A DNA stretch of 11,946 nucleotides from Desulfocapsa sp. (GTDB taxonomy: Bacteria; Desulfobacterota; Desulfobulbia; Desulfobulbales; Desulfocapsaceae): assembly GCA_030635405.1 (NCBI GenBank), contig DAOVZA010000025.1, positions 1 to 11,946 on the forward strand, read 5' to 3'. Shown here piece after piece: positions 5,971-11,946 of the stretch (its first letter is position 1; every line of letters begins with the position of its first letter). The notes beneath the pieces were generated by a model that saw only the letters and a program-made list of their open reading frames with translations, was not told the origin of the DNA and did no database searches. Made by a program: the position numbers and the translations under genes.

Positions 5971-6937
5971 AACTCAAAGGGGTTCCGAATTGTTTTTTTT
6001 GTTTTTTCATAATTTTCAGTTCACGATTACCGGAAATTACAGTTTTTGGGTCAATTTCAAAGTTGAGACTTCTGCTCCGTCCACGATATTTCATTGAACT
6101 GAGTATTAATTTCATTGTTTCACGTCTTGCGAGGTGTTTATCATCTGAACGGATGATCCACCATTTTGACTGTTTTGTGTGGGTTTTTTGAAGAAGGATT
6201 TTTTTCTTTTCAGTGAATTCGTTCCAGAGTTCCTGTGCCTGAAGATCAACTTCACTAAGCTTCCATTGGCGTAATGGATCATTCTTTCTTCTGTCAAATC
6301 GCCTTGACTGTTCTTCTTTGGATACAGAAAAATAAAGTTTGAGAAGGATGGTTTTACCAGCATCGAGGATGAAGTTCTGCTCGTAGGATGTGACTTTTTT
6401 CAAGAAACGTCGATACTGTTCTGTCGTGCAAAATCCCATAACTGGCTCAACCATTGCTCTGTTGTACCAGCTTCTATCGAACATGACGATTTCGCCTGCG
6501 TGTGGAAATCGTTCAATGTAACGTTTCATGTGCAGTTCAGTCTTCTGGGTATCGTTTGGTTTGCCTAACGCTTCGACCCGGTAACGCTTTTCATTCATAT
6601 AACGGGCAACCCTGCGTATTGTACCACCTTTTCCAGATGCATCACGACCATCAAAAAGAATAATCATCTTTTTGCCTGTTCGTTCGAGATGGGCCTGCAT
6701 CTTGATAAGTTCAGCCTGGTAGGGCTTTAACTCTTCAGAATTGTAATATTTAAGAAGGGTAGCCTCAACAATCTCTTCCTTGTGGTTGTCCTTTAAGACA
6801 GAAAGGATTTTACGGCTTTTTTCACTGGGGGCTTGAGATTTGAAATCTTTGTCGAGTTTACGAACGACTTTACGGATGGTTGCTGTAGTTCCCTGTGGTT
6901 CGTAGTTTGATTTTTTCTTTTTTTTTGACGGGGCCAT
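5969..6937 (-). CDS. Polyphosphate kinase 2 paralogue, copy A (divergent)
   Basis: PPK2 domain protein of 322 residues. Walker A is FDGRDASGKGGT (95-106, Lys103). Walker B is FDRSWYNR (153-160, Asp154), and the lid is RRKNDPLRQW (216-225). Catalytic residues are intact, so it should be an active polyphosphate:nucleotide phosphotransferase. It differs from copy B in the substrate-side helix, where the usual TQWYFQRY is replaced by TELHMKRY (133-140). It also has an extra basic N-terminal region of about 65 residues beginning MAPSKKKKKS, and a lysine-rich tail. The two copies are therefore old paralogues, not a recent duplication, and may use different nucleotides or run in different directions. 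A weak GAGGT lies 12 bases before the ATG. The 73-base gap upstream could hold an internal promoter (TTGCTG, then TATGAA after 17 bases), but this is weak. Confidence 0.9.
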   Translation of the reverse strand: MAPSKKKKKSNYEPQGTTATIRKVVRKLDKDFKSQAPSEKSRKILSVLKDNHKEEIVEATLLKYYNSEELKPYQAELIKMQAHLERTGKKMIILFDGRDASGKGGTIRRVARYMNEKRYRVEALGKPNDTQKTELHMKRYIERFPHAGEIVMFDRSWYNRAMVEPVMGFCTTEQYRRFLKKVTSYEQNFILDAGKTILLKLYFSVSKEEQSRRFDRRKNDPLRQWKLSEVDLQAQELWNEFTEKKKILLQKTHTKQSKWWIIRSDDKHLARRETMKLILSSMKYRGRSRSLNFEIDPKTVISGNRELKIMKKQKKQFGTPLS

Positions 6938-7010
6938 GATTATTATGCTACCTCAGAAAAATTTCATATATGATAAATATCGTATCAGCAACTCCACTTA
7001 ACATCAACTC

Positions 7011-7727
7011 TTAATTGAGTTTTCTTCCTAAAGTATACATGGATTGATATATGGCAGGGAGTTTGTGATATTTCAGTGCCTCTATGGTTTTAGAAATTTG
7101 CCATGGAACTCTGTGAAATTTGATATTTATGTGAGCTTTGTCGATTGTTAAAATTGAGCAGGATGCTTCAGGGTTTGAGTCAAACATTCGACCCACACTT
7201 CCAGGATTAATAAAGTGTGTATTCTTTACCTTTTTATGAAAAGCTGTGTGTGAATGACCAAAGAGTATTATGTCATTTTGACAAAAGGCTGCGAGTTCTT
7301 CAAAGCGCTTTGTGGAAGTATCTGGAAAAAGAAATTCGTTTGGATGTTCAGGGCTTCCATGAAAAATACCTATGGTTCTGTCAGCTAAATGAATCTGTTT
7401 CGACTTTTTGAGCGTGAGGAGATAGGCTTTTGAAGAAGATGTCAGTTGATTTGCCGTCCAGTCGTACATTATTCGCTTTTCTTCTTTAGAAGGCTTCTTG
7501 AAAGTTTTACCTTTAATAAGTTTTATAACTTTTCTGTCTGTGTTTCCAACAATTGAATGAACATTGTTTTCTTTTAACCACCTCAAGGTTTCATTGGGGA
7601 AGGGGCCATAAACAAGGGAATCTCCACAGTTGTAAATGGCATCAAAATGTTCTTCTGAAAAATAGTTTATAATTGCTTTGAGTGCTGGATAATTTGCATG
7701 GATATCTGAGAGAAGAAGTATTTTCAT
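7011..7727 (-). CDS. YfcE/MJ0936-like calcineurin-type metallophosphoesterase
   Basis: Single-domain phosphodiesterase/phosphatase of 238 residues with two metal ions. Motifs in order: SDIHAN (7-12, Asp8 and His10), CGDSLVYGP (34-42, Asp36), GNTDR (61-65, Asn62, in place of the usual GNHD/GNHE), FHG (His123), FGHSH (156-160, His158 and His160) and INPGSVG (173-179). This is the SDIHAN...FGHTH...NPGS pattern of the YfcE group, whose members hydrolyse bis-pNPP-like phosphodiesters. The physiological substrate is unknown; with cls upstream and ppk2 genes downstream, a phospholipid head group, cyclic nucleotide or nucleotide product is possible. The start is eight bases after the cls stop, and no strong ribosome site is visible, so it probably depends on coupling to cls. 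Confidence 0.88.
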   Translation of the reverse strand: MKILLLSDIHANYPALKAIINYFSEEHFDAIYNCGDSLVYGPFPNETLRWLKENNVHSIVGNTDRKVIKLIKGKTFKKPSKEEKRIMYDWTANQLTSSSKAYLLTLKKSKQIHLADRTIGIFHGSPEHPNEFLFPDTSTKRFEELAAFCQNDIILFGHSHTAFHKKVKNTHFINPGSVGRMFDSNPEASCSILTIDKAHINIKFHRVPWQISKTIEALKYHKLPAIYQSMYTLGRKLN

Positions 7728-7735
7728 AAAGGTCT

Positions 7736-9241
7736 TTATAAAAGAGGCCCAACAATGAGAGATGCATTTTCATAAAACCTTTGCATTTTTGAACGATTTA
7801 TAAAGTCGTCAATTAAAAGCTTTTTAGATTTCTTCTCATAACTTGCTTGGACAGCACGTAGTTCCACAGTAAAATTTTGGTTGTAGATAAAAAGAGTGGC
7901 TTCAAAATTTAGCCAAAAACTTCGCATATCAAGATTCACTGACCCAAACAGAGCAAACTCATCATCGACTGTGATGGTTTTTGAATGAAGCAGTCCACCC
8001 CGAAAAAGCAGTATATTGACTCCACTTTTTAACATATCTTCATAACGTGCCCAACTTGCATAATGGGCAAGTTTAGAGTCAGATTTCTCAGGAACAATGA
8101 TACGTACATCAACTCCACGCTGGGCTGCTGATTGTAAAGCAGTTAGAATCGCATCGTCAGGTACAAAATATGGTGTTGTGAGGGTAATGTTTTTGCGGGA
8201 GGCGTAAATTGTTGTGAGCAGCAGACGGTGTATGGCTTCAGGAGAAAAACCGGGGCCTGATGGTACCAGCTGAACTGGTATATCTCCCTTTACCGGCTGA
8301 TGAGTGATATCTGCAATTTCCCGGATAAGTTTTAAATCCTGACCCAGTGATCTGGATTGGAGATTTTCATGGTCAGTTTCAAGAAACCAGTCACTGATGA
8401 ATGTTCCGGCAATGGCTTCAACAACAGGCCCTTGAATACGAACCATTATATCCACCCATTGACCAACGCCAGCATCTCTTTTGAAAAAATGAGGATCAAC
8501 CATGTTCTGGCTGCCAGTGTATGCAATTTTACCGTCTATCACCACTATCTTGCGGTGATTTCTGATATCTATTCTGACAAAAAGAGCTTTGAAGAATCCG
8601 GCTGGTAGCTCTTCTTCAACTTTAACGCCTGCCTTTATCAGTTCTTTGAACTTTTGACTTTTTAGGAATCGTTTGGACCCAATGGAGTCCACCAGAATTC
8701 TGCAGGTTACTTTACGTCTGGCTGCACGAATAAGTGCTTCCACAACTTCATCGGCGGTGCCTCCTTCCTCCCAAATATAAAACTGCAAATGACAGGTAGA
8801 TTTTGAAGCGTCAATATCCCGTATGATTGCACGCATAATGCGTTCGGGCTCTTCAATGAGTTCGAGATGGTTACCATCCATGGCAGGTATGCCAATTAAG
8901 TGATCTGCCTGGTGATGGATTGGTTTTAACTCAGGGTTTAGCGCTGACCAGTTAACAGGGGCAATGTATTGCAGGGAGTAAAGCCATTTTCGGTAATGGC
9001 CAAGAGCTCTCTGGGCACGGTTAGCTCTGGTTTCTCCGATTCTGTTTTCTCCAAAGAGAAAGTAAATGATGGCACCGATAAAAGGTAAAAGCAGAATAAC
9101 AAAGAGCCAGGCAAGAGTTACCCCATATTGCCTTTTTCGCATGATTACCCGAACTGATAAAGCAAGGCGCAGTATTAGATCCGCGATGGGGATAAGGATG
9201 GTAAAAATGTGGACACTCCAGTGGAGACTATCTGTATTCAT
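7736..9241 (-). CDS. cls: Cardiolipin synthase (PLD superfamily, two HKD motifs)
   Basis: Inner-membrane enzyme of 501 residues that joins two phosphatidylglycerols into cardiolipin and glycerol. Two transmembrane helices at about 10-32 and 42-64 form the PLDc_N region (IPIADLILRLAL..., then AWLFVILLLPFIGAIIYFLFG). Two phospholipase D motifs follow: HRKIVVID (229-236) with TGSQN after it, and HSKTITVD (419-426) with FGSVNLD. Length and order match ClsA-type bacterial cardiolipin synthases (about 480-510). First gene of the minus-strand operon. It diverges from argJ across 175 bases that contain a candidate promoter. No good Shine-Dalgarno sits at the ATG; the start is chosen because it gives a normal N-terminus just before the first membrane helix. 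Confidence 0.94.
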   Translation of the reverse strand: MNTDSLHWSVHIFTILIPIADLILRLALSVRVIMRKRQYGVTLAWLFVILLLPFIGAIIYFLFGENRIGETRANRAQRALGHYRKWLYSLQYIAPVNWSALNPELKPIHHQADHLIGIPAMDGNHLELIEEPERIMRAIIRDIDASKSTCHLQFYIWEEGGTADEVVEALIRAARRKVTCRILVDSIGSKRFLKSQKFKELIKAGVKVEEELPAGFFKALFVRIDIRNHRKIVVIDGKIAYTGSQNMVDPHFFKRDAGVGQWVDIMVRIQGPVVEAIAGTFISDWFLETDHENLQSRSLGQDLKLIREIADITHQPVKGDIPVQLVPSGPGFSPEAIHRLLLTTIYASRKNITLTTPYFVPDDAILTALQSAAQRGVDVRIIVPEKSDSKLAHYASWARYEDMLKSGVNILLFRGGLLHSKTITVDDEFALFGSVNLDMRSFWLNFEATLFIYNQNFTVELRAVQASYEKKSKKLLIDDFINRSKMQRFYENASLIVGPLL

Positions 9242-9302
9242 ACTTTCAGGGATGACCGTTGTAGAATAAATGTTATATGTCTTGTCTGGTGAATAGATAC
9301 TA

Positions 9303-9331
9303 TATTTACTCTGCTGTAGTAAAAATGTAAA
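9303..9331 (-). promoter_or_regulatory. Candidate sigma-70 promoter of the cls operon
   Basis: Reading the minus strand, TTTACA (9331-9326) is followed after exactly 17 bases by TAAATA (9308-9303). The -35 matches five of six consensus bases and the -10 is mediocre. It would start transcription near 9296 and leave a leader of about 55 bases ahead of cls. Confidence 0.3.
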
Positions 9332-9416
9332 ATGGCTTATTTTTCACTGGCTTTCTCTTGAGTGTGAATGGTAGTGTGCTGGTCTTAAATGTTTTATAAT
9401 AAAAGGAACTAGTACA

Positions 9417-10601
9417 ATGGAAATTAAGGGCTTTTCAATGTCTGCCGTTGCGGCAGGTATTCGCTATCGGGATCGCTTGGATCTTGGTCTTATTTATAGT
9501 GATGTTCCTGCTGTCACTGCAGGGGTCTTCACTCAAAACCAGGTTAAAGCAGCTCCTGTTTTAATTGATCAGGATCGTCTCAAGGAAGGACGGGCTCAGG
9601 CTATTCTTGTGAACAGTGGAGTTGCCAATGCATGCACTGGAGATACGGGCATGGAGAATGCTTTTGTCTCAAGTTCGCTTCTATCTTCACGTCTAAAGAT
9701 TGATGATAAAATGGTACTTGTCTCTTCCACGGGTGTGATTGGCGAGCAGCTCAACATCGGTGCTTTTCGTAGTTCCATGGACAAACTGGTTGCTGGTCTT
9801 GGAGAGGGTCACTTTGATGATGTTGCCAATGCCATAATGACCACGGACACTGTTCCAAAGGTTGTAAAAAAAGTTGTTAAAATCGGGAAGCATGAAGTTA
9901 AATTCATGGGGATGGCCAAAGGTGCAGGAATGATAATGCCCAATATGGCCACCATGCTTTCTTTTGTTATTACTGATGCCCAGATAAGCTTTCCTGAATT
10001 GAAGGATTCCTTAAAGCAGGCGACAAATAGAACATTCAATCGTATTACCATCGATGGGGACACCAGTACCAATGATATGGTTCTTGTCATGGCAAATGGC
10101 ACTGCTTCCAATGCCTGGATTGATGAAGATAACCCTATTGATAAGCAGACCTTTCAGGATACGCTAGAAGAAGTCTTAAAAGATCTTGCTCTGCAAATTG
10201 TAAATGATGGGGAAGGAGCAAGTAAATGTATTACCATCCGGGTCTGCGGAGCACGCAGTGAAGAGGATGCCGAACAGATGGCTCGAACGGTTGCCACTTC
10301 TCCTCTTGTGAAGACTGCCTTTTTTGGAGAAGACGCAAATTGGGGACGAATATTTGCAGCCATGGGACGATCTGGTGTGCGTTTTGACCCAAGCCGCGTT
10401 GATATCGCCATTGGTGACATCGTTCTTGTTAATGACGGACTTGCAGTTGGCCCTGATGCCGAAAAATCTGCAACGGAGTTATTGAAGAATAAACAGATTG
10501 CCGTACGTATCGATTTGAAGGATGGGATAGGCTGTGAAGAAATATACACCTGTGATTTTTCACTTGATTATGTGAAAATCAATGCTGACTATCGATCGTA
10601 A
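9417..10601 (+). CDS. argJ: Glutamate N-acetyltransferase / ornithine acetyltransferase ArgJ
   Basis: Arginine biosynthesis enzyme of 394 residues, in the cytoplasm. It transfers acetyl from N-acetylornithine to glutamate, recycling the acetyl group; some members also use acetyl-CoA. It is an Ntn-type protein that cleaves itself into alpha and beta chains just before the nucleophilic threonine, here Thr179 in PNMATMLSF (175-183). Other marks: GVFTQNQVKAAPV (36-48), the oxyanion-hole motif SSTGVIG (103-109), TIDGDTSTNDM, GEGASK, GEDANWGRIF and the C-terminal DYVKINADYRS. Monofunctional and bifunctional forms cannot be told apart by eye. AAAGGA (9402-9407) is nine bases before the ATG. It diverges from cls and is followed 27 bases later by parA. 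No ArgR-box-like sequence was seen upstream. Confidence 0.96.
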   Translation: MEIKGFSMSAVAAGIRYRDRLDLGLIYSDVPAVTAGVFTQNQVKAAPVLIDQDRLKEGRAQAILVNSGVANACTGDTGMENAFVSSSLLSSRLKIDDKMVLVSSTGVIGEQLNIGAFRSSMDKLVAGLGEGHFDDVANAIMTTDTVPKVVKKVVKIGKHEVKFMGMAKGAGMIMPNMATMLSFVITDAQISFPELKDSLKQATNRTFNRITIDGDTSTNDMVLVMANGTASNAWIDEDNPIDKQTFQDTLEEVLKDLALQIVNDGEGASKCITIRVCGARSEEDAEQMARTVATSPLVKTAFFGEDANWGRIFAAMGRSGVRFDPSRVDIAIGDIVLVNDGLAVGPDAEKSATELLKNKQIAVRIDLKDGIGCEEIYTCDFSLDYVKINADYRS

Positions 10602-10628
10602 CACTGAGAACTGCTAGAGGTATAAATA

Positions 10629-11363
10629 ATGAATAGTATTGCTTTGTACTCAAGTAAAGGTGGTGTTGGAAAAACAGCAGCATCTGTTAATCTTTCCTAC
10701 GCAAGTGCCTTTAGAGGGAAGAAAACGCTGCTCTGTGATATGGATCCGCAGGGAGCAGCCAGCTATTATTTTCGTGTTTCAATAAAGGGTAAATTTAATA
10801 AAAAGCAGTTTCTTAAGGGAAAACTCAAAAAATTTATCTGGCAAACGGGGTATCCCAACTTAGACCTTTTACCAGCACATTTTTCCTTCAGGAATCTTGA
10901 TTTAGCTCTCGATATGGACGCTAAAGATCAGTTAAAAGAAATATTTTCAACACTTGCTGATGATTATGATGTTCTTATCATTGATTGCCCACCCAATATG
11001 ACGTTATTGTCTGAAAACATTATTATGGCATCAGATCAAGTGGTGATGCCGGTAATACCCACAACACTTTCTATTCGTGCGCTTGCCCAACTGATTAAAT
11101 TGTTTGATAAAATAGGGGCTGAGCGTAAACAGTTACGAGCGTTCTTTTCTATGGTTGAACGTCGTAAAAAAATGCATCTTGATACAATTAGAACTTATAG
11201 AAAGAAGAAAATATTTCTAAAATCCCTTGTTCCTTATCTTGCTGATGTTGAGAAAATGGGAATTACCCGCGAGCCTGTTGCCATTTCAAAACCAGGATCA
11301 CCTGCAGCTGTCGCCTATGATCGGTTGTGGATGGAAATATGGAAACGAAGGGTTCATGAGTAG
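10629..11363 (+). CDS. Orphan ParA/MinD-family ATPase
   Basis: Deviant Walker A ATPase of 244 residues of the kind that forms ATP dimers on DNA or membrane to position cargo. Motifs: SSKGGVGKT (8-16) with signature Lys10 and Lys15, Walker A' LLCDMDPQG (34-42) and Walker B VLIIDCPPN (115-123, Asp119). All are intact, so ATP binding and dimerisation are expected. The C-terminal part is basic (RRKK, YRKKK), which fits non-specific DNA binding. There is no ParB, McdB or MinC-like gene beside it and no parS-like cluster was seen, so chromosome segregation is unlikely. TAGAGG (10615-10620) serves as ribosome site. It lies between argJ and an MFS gene, in a probable operon, and its cargo is unknown. 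Confidence 0.9.
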   Translation: MNSIALYSSKGGVGKTAASVNLSYASAFRGKKTLLCDMDPQGAASYYFRVSIKGKFNKKQFLKGKLKKFIWQTGYPNLDLLPAHFSFRNLDLALDMDAKDQLKEIFSTLADDYDVLIIDCPPNMTLLSENIIMASDQVVMPVIPTTLSIRALAQLIKLFDKIGAERKQLRAFFSMVERRKKMHLDTIRTYRKKKIFLKSLVPYLADVEKMGITREPVAISKPGSPAAVAYDRLWMEIWKRRVHE

Positions 11364-11381
11364 AGTTTTTTGCAAGGCTCC

Positions 11382-11946
11382 ATGAAGCAGGACTCACTTT
11401 CACCTGCTTTACTTGGACTGATATTTCTTGTCGTTCTGTTTTTCCTGAACTTTACCAGTCGGGTAATATTTTCTCCTTTACTGCCTCTTATCGAGCAGGA
11501 AATGGGGATTGATCATGCCCAATCCGGATCATTTTTTCTTTTTATCTCTGCTGGTTATTTTATATCTATTCTTGCATCCGGATTTGTTTCTGCCAGAATA
11601 AACCATAAGCGAACCATTGTTCTCTCAAGCCTTGCACTTGGAGCTGCCCTCTTTATCCTTGGCAGCTGCACCACATTATTGACTCTTCAGGTTGGTCTGC
11701 TGGTTTTAGGACTTGGTGCCGGACTTTATTTCCCCTCAGGTCTTGCTACCATTACCCATCTTGTCCCTGCTGCATACCTTTCAAGAGGAATGTCCATCCA
11801 TGAACTTGCACCCAATTTAGGTTTTGTTGTGGCTCCGCTTCTTTGTGATTTTTTTGTTGAGTATATTGCATGGCGTCAAGGGCTCGCTGGGCTTGGTCTG
11901 CTTATTATTATTTTAGGAGTATTTTACGGCTTAAGCTCACATGGAA
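11382..11946 (+). CDS. Major facilitator superfamily transporter, N-terminal part (runs off window)
   Basis: First 188 codons of an inner-membrane transporter. It starts MKQDSLSPALLG and runs at once into hydrophobic helix 1, then P-LLPLIEQEMGIDHAQSG, the usual periplasmic loop before helix 2. The loop between helices 2 and 3 reads GFVSARINHKR, a degenerate form of MFS motif A (GxxxDRxGxKR), with Ala for the Asp and Asn for the second Gly. Four to five more helices follow with small-residue-rich stretches (LGLGAGLYFPSG). The substrate cannot be told. The start follows the parA stop by 18 bases with a weak AAGG ahead of it; an in-frame TTG at 11370 is a less likely start. No stop codon occurs before the window ends. 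Confidence 0.85.
   Translation, partial: MKQDSLSPALLGLIFLVVLFFLNFTSRVIFSPLLPLIEQEMGIDHAQSGSFFLFISAGYFISILASGFVSARINHKRTIVLSSLALGAALFILGSCTTLLTLQVGLLVLGLGAGLYFPSGLATITHLVPAAYLSRGMSIHELAPNLGFVVAPLLCDFFVEYIAWRQGLAGLGLLIIILGVFYGLSSHG

Noticed and set aside
9395..9400. Perfect TATAAT just before argJ as a -10 box
   Set aside because: Transcription would start near 9407, leaving a leader of about ten bases and removing the AAAGGA ribosome site. The position 17 bases upstream (TAGTGT) matches only two -35 bases. Possibly chance, unless argJ has a leaderless transcript.
9242..9416. ArgR operator in front of argJ
   Set aside because: I looked for paired TGAAT/ATTCA-like boxes and found no convincing pair.
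9596..10549. Open frames on the minus strand inside argJ
   Set aside because: They are mirror frames of a clearly conserved ArgJ and show no family features of their own.
1..11946. Defence island, CRISPR array, tRNA or insertion sequence
   Set aside because: No spaced direct repeats, cloverleaf-like sequence, transposase or defence-type nuclease was seen. All recognised genes are housekeeping or metabolic.

Overview
The window is an ordinary-looking bacterial chromosomal stretch of AT-leaning to middling base composition with tightly packed genes. The mix of genes (DbpA with SlyX, a secreted two-domain rhodanese, two class I-type PPK2 kinases, ArgJ-type arginine synthesis, an orphan ParA) fits a Gram-negative proteobacterium in the broad sense. 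A sulfur-metabolising Desulfobulbales-like (Desulfobacterota) organism is my best guess, from general resemblance only. No rRNA, tRNA, CRISPR array, insertion sequence or phage gene was seen.

Layout. (1) 1-934, plus strand: the C-terminal end of the DEAD-box rRNA helicase DbpA, then slyX, then a 49-residue Cys-x-x-Cys microprotein behind a strong Shine-Dalgarno sequence, closed by a UUCG-loop terminator. (2) 935-1330: about 400 bases without a convincing gene, holding a perfect palindrome. (3) 1331-2323, plus strand: a secreted tandem-rhodanese sulfurtransferase with its own terminator. (4) 2324-2518: convergent spacer with inverted repeats. (5) 4896-2519, minus strand: an ArgE-like deacylase followed by an M20D aminoacylase/amidohydrolase, 20 bases apart. 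(6) 9241-5056, minus strand: a probable four-gene operon of cardiolipin synthase, a YfcE-like metallophosphoesterase, and two divergent PPK2 kinases, ending in a strong bidirectional terminator at 4985-5023. (7) 9417-11946, plus strand and divergent from (6): argJ, an orphan ParA ATPase, and the start of an MFS transporter that runs off the window.

How it fits together. The minus-strand operon joins membrane anionic lipid synthesis to phosphoester and polyphosphate turnover, and looks like an envelope/energy stress module. ArgJ carries out the acetyl-recycling arginine route, which makes the ArgE-like gene 4.5 kb away formally redundant; with its M20D partner it may instead salvage N-acylated amino acids. 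The ParA has no ParB-like partner in view and sits with a metabolic gene and a transporter. No clearly new defence or mobile system was found. The points most worth following are the CxxC microprotein, the lipid-polyphosphate operon with two unlike PPK2s, and the orphan ParA.
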